A program made the position numbers and the translations under genes. DNA of 64,000 nucleotides from Microbacterium imperiale (GTDB lineage: Bacteria > Actinomycetota > Actinomycetes > Actinomycetales > Microbacteriaceae), in the NCBI RefSeq assembly GCF_017876655.1, contig NZ_JAGIOK010000001.1, forward strand, positions 3,038,001 through 3,102,000. Reading direction: 5' to 3'. Shown here in pieces: positions 52,423 to 61,860 of this stretch. A model generated the notes under the pieces. It saw only the letters and a program-made list of their open reading frames with translations. It searched no databases and was not told where the DNA came from. Every line of letters starts with the position of its first letter. Within the stretch, counting starts at the first letter, position 1.

Positions 52423-54399
52423 TCAGCCGCCCGAGCTCTCGCGCCGCACGAGCGCGGAGCGCAGCGATCGCAGCAGCAGAAGCAGGCCGCCGAGTCCGAC
52501 GATGCTGCCGAGGAACGGGAACACCGAGACCGTCTCGGTGAGAAGCGGGCCGTGGTCGGCGACGCCCAGCATCACGCCGACGATCACCAGCGTCGCGCCC
52601 ACCACGGTCGTGGTGAGCCGGCCGGTCAACGACTCGACCCACGAGCGGTCGTCGGGCGATTCGAGGGCGCGCAGGCGAACGGTCAACTCGCCCGACTCGA
52701 GGTCGTGCAGGATGCCGTCGACGCGGCGCGGCAGGTCGCGCAACCGCTCTCGGCCGAGTTGCAGCTGCACCTGTGCGCTCAGGGCCGCGGTGCGCGGATC
52801 GCCCATCCGCAGCGCGTAGTGCGGTGCGCGCGAGAGGGCGCGCTTGATCATGTCGTAGCCGGGGTCGAGGCGGCGGAGCGTGCCCTCGACGGCGCCGAGG
52901 GTGCGGAACGCCAACAGCAGCCCCGGCGGCAGCGCGAGCCGGTGGTGTCGCAGCACGTCGATGAGCGCCGAGAACAGGTGCTGATCGGCGCGCGAGTTGT
53001 GCAGCCGCGTGAGGAGGACGCCGATGTCGTGCTGCAGCGCGGCGACATCCACGGCGCTGCCGGACCGCGGCTTCACGAGCATCAGCACGGCGTCGGTCGC
53101 GCCGGAGTCGTCTTCGTTGTGCAGGGCCACGAGCAGCGGCAGCAGCAGCCGGCGCAGGCTCTTCTCGACGATGCCGACCGAGCCGAAGTCGATCAGCGCG
53201 ACGATGCCGTCGGGCTGCAGGATGAGGTTGCCGGGATGCAGGTCGGCGTGGAACACCCCGCGCAGTGCGACCTGCCCGACGATGACGTCGAGCACGGCGT
53301 CGGCGATGGCCGTGGCGTCCTCGGGCGCGACGGAGCCGGGCTCGCCGGGCGCGGGCAGGCGGCTGAACGGGATGCCGCGCACGTGCTCCATCACGATGAG
53401 CTGCTCGGTGCACAGCTCGGGGTAGACGTCGGGGATGCGAACGGCTCGGGCGTCGGCCGCGGTCATCGAGTCGCGCAGCATCTCCATGTTCGCCACCTCG
53501 ACGCGATAGTCGAGCTCTTCGCGCAGCGCGACGGCGAACTGCGCCGCCAGCGCCGACGCGCCGACATCCTTCGCCCACGTCGTGCGCCGCTCGAGGTCGG
53601 CGGCGGCGCGCTCGATGATGTCGAGGTCGGTGGCCACTTCGGCACGCGCCTTCGGGCGTTGGATCTTCACCACGACATCCGTGCCATCCCGCAGCTGCGC
53701 GGTGTGGACCTGACCGACGGATGCCGCCGCGAGCGGCGTCTCGTCGATGAAGGTGAAGACGAGGTCGAGCGGGCGCCCCAGCTGGGTCTCGATCGCGGAC
53801 TTGGCCTCGGGCCAGGGGATCGGCGTCGTGTCCATCTGCAGCGTGGCGAGGGCGCGGGTGATCTCTGCGGGCAGCAGGTCACTGCGCGTCGAGAGAATCT
53901 GCCCGAGCTTGACGAAGGTCACCCCGGCGTCGTCGAGGGTCGCGGCCAGCGCCCGGGGGAGCTCCGCCCGCGCCGACTCGCTGCGCATGCCGCCGAGGCC
54001 GTGACGCGACGCGATCGCGACGATCCGGGCGTATCGCATGGCGCGTCGCCGACGGTGCAGCGCTCCACGGATGGCGCGGATGGGCCCGACGGGAACGCGG
54101 GCGGGCCACATCAGCTCGAGCGCGATGAGGACGATCAGCACGATCGCGAACATCCACGCCAGCACCAGGAGGACGAACCCGATGGTGATCGGGTTGTCGA
54201 CCAAGACGCCGGACCCGCGCATGATGCCCGCTTGGCGCAGCACCCAGACGCCGAGCGGCGCGAAGACGACGAACACCACCAGCGAGACGAGCGGTCCGCG
54301 CACCCAGCCCACCCGGGCCTCGAGCGCGCGTTTGGCCAGCCACGTGGCCGCGACGGCGAAGACCACCGCTCCGATCGCGAAGAGCAACCATTCCGGCAT
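52423..54399 (-). CDS. ABC1/AarF/UbiB family kinase-like protein
   Basis: 658 aa. Three or so membrane helices at the N-terminus, the UbiB KxGQ motif in FVKLGQILSTRSDLLP, AASVGQVHTAQLRDG (Ala-rich loop typical of the family), VVVKIQRPKA with the ATP-site lysine, GVFHADLHPGNLIL and ALIDFGSVG (HxD and DFG equivalents), and two C-terminal membrane helices. Family members support quinone or lipid homeostasis. All kinase-like motifs are present. It is divergent from the DEAD-box helicase. Start ATG 54399. Confidence 0.9.
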   Translation of the reverse strand: MPEWLLFAIGAVVFAVAATWLAKRALEARVGWVRGPLVSLVVFVVFAPLGVWVLRQAGIMRGSGVLVDNPITIGFVLLVLAWMFAIVLIVLIALELMWPARVPVGPIRAIRGALHRRRRAMRYARIVAIASRHGLGGMRSESARAELPRALAATLDDAGVTFVKLGQILSTRSDLLPAEITRALATLQMDTTPIPWPEAKSAIETQLGRPLDLVFTFIDETPLAAASVGQVHTAQLRDGTDVVVKIQRPKARAEVATDLDIIERAAADLERRTTWAKDVGASALAAQFAVALREELDYRVEVANMEMLRDSMTAADARAVRIPDVYPELCTEQLIVMEHVRGIPFSRLPAPGEPGSVAPEDATAIADAVLDVIVGQVALRGVFHADLHPGNLILQPDGIVALIDFGSVGIVEKSLRRLLLPLLVALHNEDDSGATDAVLMLVKPRSGSAVDVAALQHDIGVLLTRLHNSRADQHLFSALIDVLRHHRLALPPGLLLAFRTLGAVEGTLRRLDPGYDMIKRALSRAPHYALRMGDPRTAALSAQVQLQLGRERLRDLPRRVDGILHDLESGELTVRLRALESPDDRSWVESLTGRLTTTVVGATLVIVGVMLGVADHGPLLTETVSVFPFLGSIVGLGGLLLLLRSLRSALVRRESSGG

Positions 54400-54501
54400 C
54401 CGAACCCCCGAGCGCGTCGACCTTCCTCCGAGGCTAGGCCACAGTCCGCGGCGTGTCCGAGCGGATCGCGCGATCGGGCGATGGGCGGACTACCCTGAAG
54501 C

Positions 54502-56310
54502 GTGTCCACTTCTGCTGAACCCACCGCTGTCGAGGCTCCCGAGGAGCCTGCCGTCATCACCTTCCGCGACCTCGGGCTGGGGGAGCAGGTACTGAAGGCG
54601 CTCTCCGACGTCGGCTACGAGACCCCCTCGGCCATTCAGGCCGCGACCATCCCCACGCTGCTCGAAGGGCGCGACGTCGTCGGGTTGGCGCAGACCGGTA
54701 CCGGCAAGACCGCGGCCTTCGCGCTGCCGATCCTCGACCGCCTCGACCTGACGCAGAAGACCACGCAGGCGCTCGTGCTCGCGCCCACCCGTGAGCTCGC
54801 CCTGCAGGTGTGCGAGGCGTTCGAGAAGTACGCCTCGCGGACCCGCGGTGTGCACGTGCTGCCCGTCTACGGCGGCCAGGGGTACGGCGTGCAGCTGTCG
54901 GCGCTCCGCCGCGGCGTGCACGTCATCGTCGGCACGCCCGGCCGCATCATGGACCACCTCGACAAGGGCACGCTCGACCTGTCGGAGCTGAAGTACCTCG
55001 TGCTCGACGAGGCCGACGAGATGCTGAAGATGGGCTTCGCTGAAGACGTCGAGACGATCCTCGCCGACACCCCCGACACCAAGCAGGTCGCCCTGTTCTC
55101 GGCGACCATGCCCGCGGCGATCCGCCGCATGTCGAAGCAGTACCTCAACGATCCCGAAGAGATCACGGTCGCCTCCAAGACCACGACGTCGTCGACGATC
55201 ACCCAGCGCTACCTGATCGTGTCGTACCAGCAGAAGATCGACGCGCTCACCCGCATCCTCGAGGTCGAGAACTTCGAGGCGATGATCGTCTTCGCCCGCA
55301 CCAAGAGCGCGACCGAAGAGGTCGCCGAGAAGCTGCGCGCCCGCGGCTACTCCGCCGCCGCCATCAACGGCGACGTCGCGCAGGTGCAGCGCGAGCGCAC
55401 GGTGAACCAGCTGAAGTCGGGCAAGCTCGACATCCTCGTCGCCACGGATGTCGCCGCGCGCGGCCTCGACGTCGAGCGGATCTCGCACGTCGTGAACTTC
55501 GACATCTCGACCGACACCGAGTCGTACGTCCACCGCATCGGTCGCACCGGCCGTGCCGGCCGCACGGGCGACGCGATCAGCTTCGTCACCCCGCGCGAGC
55601 GGGGCCTCGTCTCGGCGATCGAGCGCGCCACCCGCCAGCCGCTGACGCAGATGCAGCTGCCGAGCGTCGACGAGGTCAACGTCACGCGCCTGTCGCGCTT
55701 CGACGACCGCATCACGGCCGCGCTGGAAGAGACCGACCGCATCGAGCGCTTCCGCGACATCATCGCCCACTACGTCCGTCACCACGACGTGCCCGAGGTC
55801 GATGTCGCCGCCGCGCTCGCGCTGGTCGCTCAGGGCGAGACGCCGCTGCTGCTCGAGCCCGATCCCGAGCCCCGCGCCCGGGCCCCGCGCGACGACCGCG
55901 CGCCGCGTTCCTTCGATCGCGAGGACCGCGACGGCCGCCCCGAGCGCCGCCCGCGCGCGAGCAACCCGAACATGACGACCTACCGCATCGCGGTCGGCAA
56001 GCGCCACCGCGTCGAGCCGCGTCAGATCGTCGGCGCCCTGGCGAACGAGGGTGGACTGAGCCGCGGCGACTTCGGCGCGATCCAGATCCGTCCGGACTTC
56101 TCGCTCGTCGAGCTGCCGTCCGACATGCCCCAGTCGACGCTCGACCGCCTCGCCGACACCCGCATCTCGGGCAAGGCCATCGAGATCCGGCTCGACACCG
56201 GCGGCCCGAGCCGGCGACCGCGTGACCGGCTCGACCGCGACGACCGCTCGAACGACCGAGACGACCGCCCGGCCCGCAAACCCCGCCACCGCTCGGACGC
56301 TCGCGACTGA
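54502..56310 (+). CDS. DEAD-box RNA helicase (DeaD-like)
   Basis: 602 aa from GTG 54502, 5 nt after TACCCT. Core motifs are complete: Q motif region ETPSAIQAATIPTL, Walker A AQTGTGKTAAF, PTRELALQ, VGTPGR, motif II DEADEML, SATMP, and HRIGRTGRAGR. The C-terminus has a linker, a DbpA-like RNA-binding domain (MTTYRIAVGKRHRVEPRQIV, FGAIQIRPDFSLVEL) and a basic Arg/Asp-rich tail. It unwinds structured RNA in ribosome assembly and cold adaptation. A terminator follows. Confidence 0.95.
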   Translation: MSTSAEPTAVEAPEEPAVITFRDLGLGEQVLKALSDVGYETPSAIQAATIPTLLEGRDVVGLAQTGTGKTAAFALPILDRLDLTQKTTQALVLAPTRELALQVCEAFEKYASRTRGVHVLPVYGGQGYGVQLSALRRGVHVIVGTPGRIMDHLDKGTLDLSELKYLVLDEADEMLKMGFAEDVETILADTPDTKQVALFSATMPAAIRRMSKQYLNDPEEITVASKTTTSSTITQRYLIVSYQQKIDALTRILEVENFEAMIVFARTKSATEEVAEKLRARGYSAAAINGDVAQVQRERTVNQLKSGKLDILVATDVAARGLDVERISHVVNFDISTDTESYVHRIGRTGRAGRTGDAISFVTPRERGLVSAIERATRQPLTQMQLPSVDEVNVTRLSRFDDRITAALEETDRIERFRDIIAHYVRHHDVPEVDVAAALALVAQGETPLLLEPDPEPRARAPRDDRAPRSFDREDRDGRPERRPRASNPNMTTYRIAVGKRHRVEPRQIVGALANEGGLSRGDFGAIQIRPDFSLVELPSDMPQSTLDRLADTRISGKAIEIRLDTGGPSRRPRDRLDRDDRSNDRDDRPARKPRHRSDARD

Positions 56311-56321
56311 CGCCGTGTGAC

Positions 56322-56364
56322 CCCCGCGGCGGACGCAGACGGTACGCACGCATCCGCCGCGGGG
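56322..56364 (+). terminator. Terminator after DEAD-box helicase gene
   Basis: A perfect 12-bp GC stem (56322-56333 with 56353-56364) with a 19-nt loop and no T-tract. It lies 11 bp after the helicase stop. Confidence 0.65.
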
Positions 56365-56453
56365 CAACCCCGGTTCGCGGCATCCGTTCCGCGTGCACAG
56401 TGGAGACCGTCCCGCCACTGCGGGGCATCACACGACGCGATCGGAGGCAGCAC

Positions 56454-56591
56454 ATGACTGCGGACCACCACGGACGAGACGACGACGGTCAGCACGAGAG
56501 CGACGACGCGGCGGCATCCGCCGGCTCCGAGTCGCCCGAAGAGGGCGCGGAAGCCGAAGAGGCCGCGGAGGACGCGCGGACCGACCGCTGA
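56454..56591 (+). CDS. Small acidic protein, possibly disordered
   Basis: 45 aa, almost all Asp, Glu, Ala, Ser and His (MTADHHGRDDDGQHESDDAA, ending EDARTDR). A GGAGG site lies six bases before the ATG. It is too short and low-complexity to assign. It stands at the start of the stress/redox block. The ribosome binding site is the main reason to believe it is translated. Confidence 0.4.
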   Translation: MTADHHGRDDDGQHESDDAAASAGSESPEEGAEAEEAAEDARTDR

Positions 56592-56673
56592 CCTGTCGGC
56601 GGTGCCCGTAGCGCCTCGGATGACCGGGCGCAACGGGCATCGCCGGGCATCCGGTCGGCGCGATGCTTCGGGG

Positions 56674-57576
56674 ATGAGCAATCTCTCCCGTCTTGCGAAT
56701 CTGTCCGGGCGCACCGTCGTGGTCGTCGGCGCGTCGACCGGCATCGGACGGGGAACCGCGCTGCGGGCAGCCCAGTTCGGCGCGGACGTCGTCGTGTTCT
56801 CGCGTCGGGCCGACGCGTTGGCCAGCCTCGTCGAGCGGATCGAGGAAGCGGGCGGCAGAGCGCACGCCGTCGTCGGCGATGTGGCCCGGCCCGGTGACGT
56901 CGAGCGTCTCGCCGACGAGGCCGAAGCCCTCTTCGGAAAGATCGACGTCTGGATCCACAACGCCGGCGTCGCCACGATCGCGCCGTTCTGGGAGGCGCCG
57001 ATCGACGAGCACGTTCGGGTCGTCGAGACCAACCTCGCGGGGGCGATGCGCGGCGCTCACACGGCCCTGCGCCGCTTCATCGCGCAGGGGTCGGGTGTGC
57101 TGGTGAACACGGCGTCGGTCGAGAGCGTCGTGCCGCTGGCATACCAGGCGTCGTACGCGGCGACCAAGGCCGGGGTGCTCAGCCTGACCCGGACGTTGCA
57201 GCAGGAGCTGCGGCTGACGCAGGTCCCGGGCGTCTCGGTGGCCGCGGTGCTGCCGTGGGCGGTGCGCACGCCGTTCTGGCGGCACGCCGGCAACCACGCC
57301 GGCCGGGCGCTGCGCATGCCGCTCATGGACGAACCGGAACCGGTCGTCGATGCGCTGCTGTCGGCCGCCGTCGCGCCGAAGGTCGCGCAGCCCGCCGGGT
57401 GGAAGGCTCGGGCCTCGCTCATCGGTGCGCGGCTCGCTCCGCGCCTGACGACCCGGCTCGCGGCCGACCTGACTCACGCCCGGCTTCGCGGCGGCAAGAC
57501 CACACCGCCGAGCTCCGGCGCGGTGCTCCGGCCCCTCGGCGATCCCGCGACGGTCGCCGAGACGCCGCGCCGCTGA
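56674..57576 (+). CDS. Short-chain dehydrogenase/reductase (SDR)
   Basis: 300 aa. Classical SDR: cofactor loop VVVGASTGIGRGTAL, WIHNAGVATIAPF (NNAG-type motif), the catalytic Ser in VNTASVES and the Tyr-Lys pair in YQASYAATKAGVL. An Arg after the second strand (SRRAD) suggests NADP preference. A C-terminal extension of about 60 residues follows. The substrate is unknown. It ends at a perfect palindrome that separates it from the convergent gene. Confidence 0.9.
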   Translation: MSNLSRLANLSGRTVVVVGASTGIGRGTALRAAQFGADVVVFSRRADALASLVERIEEAGGRAHAVVGDVARPGDVERLADEAEALFGKIDVWIHNAGVATIAPFWEAPIDEHVRVVETNLAGAMRGAHTALRRFIAQGSGVLVNTASVESVVPLAYQASYAATKAGVLSLTRTLQQELRLTQVPGVSVAAVLPWAVRTPFWRHAGNHAGRALRMPLMDEPEPVVDALLSAAVAPKVAQPAGWKARASLIGARLAPRLTTRLAADLTHARLRGGKTTPPSSGAVLRPLGDPATVAETPRR

Positions 57577-57604
57577 GCGGTCGGCGCCCGCGGGCGCCGA
57601 CCGC
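57577..57604. terminator. Bidirectional terminator, 28-bp palindrome
   Basis: A perfect 28-bp palindrome starting at the base after the SDR stop and ending 8 bp before the end of the convergent gene. It lacks a T-tract on either side. It may form a hairpin or cruciform that stops both transcripts. Confidence 0.65.
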
Positions 57605-57611
57605 CTCTGGC

Positions 57612-58202
57612 TCAGCGTCGGGAGACGATGCGGCGCAGCACGCGGAACGCACCCCACGCGGCGAGCACCCACGGCCCGGCGACGAGGATCGGGTCGAGCC
57701 AGGTGTGGTGCCGATCGACGCGTCCCCGCCCGAACCGGGACCGAATGGGATGCCGCCGTGCCTCGGCCAGCACACCCGTCTCGGTGATCGGGTTGTCGGG
57801 ACGCGCGCTCGCGAACGACCGCAGGTGCGCGCCGATCGCTTCGACGCGGTCGCCCACGATCAGCAGCAGCCAGTGGGCGGCGCGCCCCTCGCTGAAGCGG
57901 TCGTACGCCAGCTTGCGGATCCGGCCCGATACACCGTGCAGTGGCTGCGCGGTACCGAACACGGGCGTCAGGAACGCGTGCTCGATCGAGCGTTCCCGAT
58001 CCGAATCGAGTGCTTGCCGCGGCGGCATCCCGCGTCCGACCGCCGCGTCGTCGATCTTCTCGACGACGCCCGAGGGGCGGTCGGCGGGATCCAGGTCGAC
58101 GCCCCAGCCGGGGATCCGCGCGCGCAGCGCCGCACGGTCGGGGGCGGGCCGGGGGACGCTCGCGGTGTAGGGGATGGGCGTGTTCGAGGAGTTCGAGCTC
58201 AT
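57612..58202 (-). CDS. Hypothetical protein with C-terminal membrane helix
   Basis: 196 aa. Pro/Arg-rich N-terminus, a central part (FGTAQPLHGVSGRIRKLAYD, FSEGRAAHWLLLIVGDRVEA) that looks like a lipid- or membrane-associated domain, a basic stretch (RRHPIRSRFGRGRVDRHHTW) and a C-terminal hydrophobic helix (PILVAGPWVLAAWGAFRVL). No family was recognised. The ATG at 58202 lies 3 bp after the alcohol dehydrogenase stop on the same strand, so it is in one operon with that gene. Confidence 0.65.
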   Translation of the reverse strand: MSSNSSNTPIPYTASVPRPAPDRAALRARIPGWGVDLDPADRPSGVVEKIDDAAVGRGMPPRQALDSDRERSIEHAFLTPVFGTAQPLHGVSGRIRKLAYDRFSEGRAAHWLLLIVGDRVEAIGAHLRSFASARPDNPITETGVLAEARRHPIRSRFGRGRVDRHHTWLDPILVAGPWVLAAWGAFRVLRRIVSRR

Positions 58203-58205
58203 GGA

Positions 58206-59348
58206 TCAGCCTTCCGACGGGACGACGACGGTCTTGACGCAGTCATCGAGCTTGGACGAGAACATGTGGTACCCCTCGGCGATGTGCTCGAGCGGGACGC
58301 GGTGCGTCACGAGGTCGCCGGGGGAGATGTAGCCGGCGCGGATGTGCTCGAACAGTCGCGGCCACTGGCGCTTGACCGGCGCCTGGTTCATCCGCAGCGT
58401 CAGGCCCTTGTTGAGCGCGTCGCCGAACTTCACGGCGCTGAACAGCGGACCGTATGCACCGATCACCGAGACGCGGCCGCCCTTGCGGGCGCCGTCGATG
58501 GCCCAGTTCAGGGCGATGGGCGACCCGCCCTGCAGCTTGAGCTTGGCCGAGGTGATGTGCTGCGTGACGTTGCCGTCGGCTTCGGCGCCCACCGCGTCGA
58601 TGACGACGTCGGCCCCGAGATAGTCGGTCATCTTCTTCATCTGCACGACGATGTCCTTGTGCTCCGAGAAGTTGACCGTCTCGGCGTGCGCCAACGTCCG
58701 CGCCTTCTCGAGGCGGTAGTCGAGGTGGTCGATGGAGATCACCCGGCCCGCGCCCATGAGCCACGCCGACTGCGCCGCTGCGAGACCGACCGGACCTGCT
58801 CCCAGGACCACGACCGTGTCGCCCTCGACGATGTCACCCAGCTGCGCGCCGAAGTACCCCGTCGAATACGCGTCGGTCAGCATGAGCGCGTCTTCGTCCG
58901 ACATCCATTCCGGGATGACGGTGGGCCCGACGTCCGCGAAGGGGACCCGCACTCGCTCGGCCTGGCCGCCGTCATACCCGCCGGCGGTGTGCGAATAGCC
59001 GTAGATGCCGCCGACCGCGTTGGCGTTGACGTTGTGGCAGTTCGAGAACAGACCGCGGGCGCAGAAGTAGCACGAGCCGCAGTAGATGTTGAACGGCACC
59101 ATGACGCGGTCGCCGACGGCGAGGTTGGTCACGGCCCCGCCGAGCTGCTCGACGACGCCGATGAACTCGTGGCCGAACGTGTGGCCGATGCGGGTGTCGG
59201 GCATCATGCCGTGATACAGGTGCAGGTCCGAACCGCAGATCGCCGCGAGGGTCACGCGGATGATCGCGTCATGCGGATGCTCGATGCGCGGATCGGGCTT
59301 GTCCTCAACCCGCACTTTGTACGGACCGCGATAGGTCATGGCTTTCAT
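58206..59348 (-). CDS. Zinc-dependent alcohol dehydrogenase
   Basis: 380 aa, medium-chain type. Catalytic zinc ligands are in AAICGSDLHLYHG and GHTFGHEFIGVVEQL; the structural zinc cysteines are in YCGSCYFCARGLFSNC. The NAD(P) fold starts at VVVLGAGPVGLAAAQ with an Asp after strand 2 (SIDHLD), favouring NAD. Length and the YHGMMPD region resemble glutathione-independent formaldehyde dehydrogenase-like enzymes, but the substrate is not fixed. It is the first gene of a leftward pair. ATG 59348 (MKAMTYRGP) was chosen over ATG 59339. Confidence 0.92.
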   Translation of the reverse strand: MKAMTYRGPYKVRVEDKPDPRIEHPHDAIIRVTLAAICGSDLHLYHGMMPDTRIGHTFGHEFIGVVEQLGGAVTNLAVGDRVMVPFNIYCGSCYFCARGLFSNCHNVNANAVGGIYGYSHTAGGYDGGQAERVRVPFADVGPTVIPEWMSDEDALMLTDAYSTGYFGAQLGDIVEGDTVVVLGAGPVGLAAAQSAWLMGAGRVISIDHLDYRLEKARTLAHAETVNFSEHKDIVVQMKKMTDYLGADVVIDAVGAEADGNVTQHITSAKLKLQGGSPIALNWAIDGARKGGRVSVIGAYGPLFSAVKFGDALNKGLTLRMNQAPVKRQWPRLFEHIRAGYISPGDLVTHRVPLEHIAEGYHMFSSKLDDCVKTVVVPSEG

Positions 59349-59559
59349 CGATCGCCTCTCTGCCAGTGATCCCGATACCTTGCGGGGCGTCGTCCGCTGT
59401 GGCACACGGGGTGGACGCGGCCGCATGCGCGGGCTATCGTGCCGTTCACTCGGCGCGGTCGTCACGGCGCCGGCTTGCACACCGCGCCGACGTCGGTCAA
59501 GGCGCTCGGAGGATGCTGCGTCACGCCCCTAGCGTCTCGTCGTACCCCCGAGGAGTTGT

Positions 59560-60636
59560 ATGAGCACCGCCACCGAGACCGTTCCCGTCGGCCACGCCAT
59601 CGGCGAGGCCCTTCCCTTCTCGCCCCGCGGCCCGGTCAGCGCCATGCTCATGCGTGAGCTCGTCGAGCCGGTGACGGTGGGCCTCCCGCCCGACACGGGC
59701 GATATCGTCGGCCGCGCGCTCGCCGAGACGTCCGACATCCTGCACGACGACGACCTGCAGCTGAGCCTCTTCCTGATGTACGCCCTCAGCTACGGCTCGC
59801 TCGCCGCGCTCGATGCGACGTGGGAGTGGGAACCGTCGCTCCTCGCGGTGCGGGCGCGCATCGAACGCGCTCTCGAGGCAGCGGTGCGCCGCATCGCCGA
59901 TGTGGCCGACGCGCCGGCGCCCGAGCGGGATGCCGTCGCGCGCTGGCTGTTCGAACTCACCGCCCCCACGGCCGGCCCGGGGATGTCGCGCTACGTCGCG
60001 AAGAAGGCGACGCTCGAGCAGCTGCGCGAGTTCCTGATCCACCGCACGGTCTACACGCTGCGTGAAGCCGACCCGCACTCGTGGGCGATTCCGCGGCTGA
60101 CGGGGCGCCCGAAGGCGGCGCTGGTCGAGATCCAGTCCGACGAGTACGGCGCGGGCGACCCCGAGCGGGTGCACGCGGCGATCTTCGCTCGGACCGTGCG
60201 CGGCGTGGGCCTCGACGACACCTACGGCGCCTACATCGACCAGGTTCCGGCGATCGTCATCGCCAACCACAACGTGATGTCGATGTTCGGTCTGCACCGC
60301 CGGCTGCTCGGGGCGGTCATCGGCCACCTCGCCGCCTTCGAGATGACCTCGTCGATCCCGAACCGCTCGTACGGCGACGGATTCCGCCGTCACGGGTTCG
60401 GGACCGACGTGACCTGGTATTTCGACGAGCACGTCGAGGCCGACGCCGTCCACGAGCAGATCGCCGGACGCGATCTCGCCGGCGCGCTCGCCGAGGACGA
60501 GCCCGCGCTGATGCCCGACATCCTCTTCGGCGCACGCGCGTGTCTCGCGCTCGACGACCTCATGGGCGACCACATCCTGGGCAGCTGGGAGGCGGGGCAC
60601 AGCTCGCTTCGGCAACCGGTCACGGCACCGGCATGA
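59560..60636 (+). CDS. Iron-containing redox enzyme, haem-oxygenase-like fold
   Basis: 358 aa, mostly helical. The His/Glu/Asp pattern of haem-oxygenase-like di-iron proteins is present: LQLSLFLMYALSYGSLAALD and WEWEPSLL near the N-terminus, ALVEIQSDEYGAGDPERVHA, GHLAAFEMTSSIPNRSYGDG, then FDEHVEADAVHEQIAGRDLA. EIQSDEYG and EHVEADAVHE hold the likely metal ligands. Members include oxidases and oxygenases on small molecules. GAGG precedes the ATG. Its stop overlaps the glycosyltransferase start (ATGA). The reaction is unknown. Confidence 0.83.
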   Translation: MSTATETVPVGHAIGEALPFSPRGPVSAMLMRELVEPVTVGLPPDTGDIVGRALAETSDILHDDDLQLSLFLMYALSYGSLAALDATWEWEPSLLAVRARIERALEAAVRRIADVADAPAPERDAVARWLFELTAPTAGPGMSRYVAKKATLEQLREFLIHRTVYTLREADPHSWAIPRLTGRPKAALVEIQSDEYGAGDPERVHAAIFARTVRGVGLDDTYGAYIDQVPAIVIANHNVMSMFGLHRRLLGAVIGHLAAFEMTSSIPNRSYGDGFRRHGFGTDVTWYFDEHVEADAVHEQIAGRDLAGALAEDEPALMPDILFGARACLALDDLMGDHILGSWEAGHSSLRQPVTAPA

Positions 60637-61592
60637 CCGTACGGCAGGCAGCCGAGTACGTGCTGCCGCTGCGGTGGGATGACGCGACGGAGGCCGTCGC
60701 CGCCGTCGAGCTGGGGGAGTACCTCGCCTGGCTCGCCTCACGCGTCGATGTCACCGTCGTCGACGGCTCGCCGCCGCAGCTGTTCGCAGCGCATCGTCGC
60801 GACTGGCCGGCCGTGCGGATCATGCCGCCGTCCGTCCCCGGCAGGAACGGCAAGGCGCGCGGTGCGATGACGGGGATCCTCGTCGCGCGACACCCGCGCA
60901 TCGTCATCGCCGACGACGACGTGCGCTACGACCAGCCCGCGCTCGACGCGGTGCTCGACGCCCTCGAACGGGCCGACGTCGTGCGGCCGCAGAACGTGTG
61001 GACCAGACGCCCCTGGCACGCCCGGTGGGACACCGGCCGGACGCTCCTCAACCGCGCGTGCGGGGGCGACTACAGCGGCACCGTGGGCGTGCGGGCCGAG
61101 CTCGCGCGCCCCGGCTACGACACCGACGTGCTGTTCGAGAACCTCGAACTCGAACGCACCGTCCGTGCCCGCGGCGGACGCGTCGTCGTCGCGCGCGGGC
61201 TCTACGTCGGGCGCCACCCCGCGTCCGGTCACCGCTTCGGCGAGCAGCGCGTGCGCCAGGCCTACGACAGCTTCGCGCAGCCCCAGCGCCTGCTGGTGGA
61301 GCTCGCGCTCGCACCGGTCGCGGTGACGCTGGCACGGCGGCATCCGTTCGGTCTCGCTGTCGCTGCGGGCGCGATCGTCGCTGCGGCGGAGGTGGGGCGA
61401 CGCCGCGACGGCGGAGCGGAGGTCTTCGGGGCGACCGATGCGCTGTGGGCGCTGCCCTGGGCAGGCGAGCGGGCGATCACGAGCTGGATCGCGGTGTGGT
61501 GGCGGCTGCGCGGCGGCGTGCCCTACCGCGGAACGAAGCTGCGACGAGCGGCGAACTCCCTGCGGCGACTGCGGAAGAAGGAGAGACGATGA
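60633..61592 (+). CDS. Glycosyltransferase family 2-like protein
   Basis: 319 aa. A GT-A-type fold with VDVTVVDGSPPQLFAAHRRD, a DxD-like motif in IVIADDDVRYDQPALDAVL and a later acidic turn in LFENLELERTVRARGGRVVV. A hydrophobic stretch (PFGLAVAAGAIVAAAEVG) near the C-terminus may attach it to the membrane. It transfers a sugar to an unknown acceptor. It is joined to its neighbours by ATGA overlaps on both sides, so it is translated with an iron enzyme and a CDGSH protein, an unusual set. Confidence 0.82.
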   Translation: MTVRQAAEYVLPLRWDDATEAVAAVELGEYLAWLASRVDVTVVDGSPPQLFAAHRRDWPAVRIMPPSVPGRNGKARGAMTGILVARHPRIVIADDDVRYDQPALDAVLDALERADVVRPQNVWTRRPWHARWDTGRTLLNRACGGDYSGTVGVRAELARPGYDTDVLFENLELERTVRARGGRVVVARGLYVGRHPASGHRFGEQRVRQAYDSFAQPQRLLVELALAPVAVTLARRHPFGLAVAAGAIVAAAEVGRRRDGGAEVFGATDALWALPWAGERAITSWIAVWWRLRGGVPYRGTKLRRAANSLRRLRKKERR

Positions 61593-61795
61593 CCGAGCGC
61601 AAGAGCGAGACGACGAGGATCACGGCGTACCCCGACGGGCCCCTGATCGTGCGCGGCGAGATCGATCTGCGCGACGACGCGGGCAACCCGATCCCGTGCA
61701 CCCGCCGGACGGTCGCCCTCTGCCGGTGCGGAGTCAGCGCGATCAAGCCGTTCTGCGACGGCACGCACAAGCTCGTCGGGTTCACCGCCGACTGA
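61589..61795 (+). CDS. CDGSH iron-sulfur domain protein
   Basis: 68 aa. The domain signature is complete: CRCGVSAIKPFCDGTHKLVGF gives the Cys-x-Cys, Pro-x-Cys-Asp-Gly-Thr-His pattern with three Cys and one His for a labile 2Fe-2S cluster. A GAGAG site precedes the ATG, which overlaps the glycosyltransferase stop. Such small proteins carry electrons or clusters. Its place after an iron-containing redox enzyme suggests it supplies electrons to that enzyme (inference). Confidence 0.93.
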   Translation: MTERKSETTRITAYPDGPLIVRGEIDLRDDAGNPIPCTRRTVALCRCGVSAIKPFCDGTHKLVGFTAD

Positions 61796-61810
61796 TCCCG
61801 GAACGCCGCA

Positions 61811-61838
61811 GCGGGCGGGATCCGAAGACCCCGCCCGC
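61811..61838. terminator. Terminator between CDGSH and catalase genes
   Basis: A perfect 9-bp stem (61811-61819 with 61830-61838) around a 10-nt loop, extended by further outer pairs after a bulge. It lies between convergent genes and may serve both. Confidence 0.65.
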
Positions 61839-61860
61839 CGCTGGTCGTACGCCGCGACGC

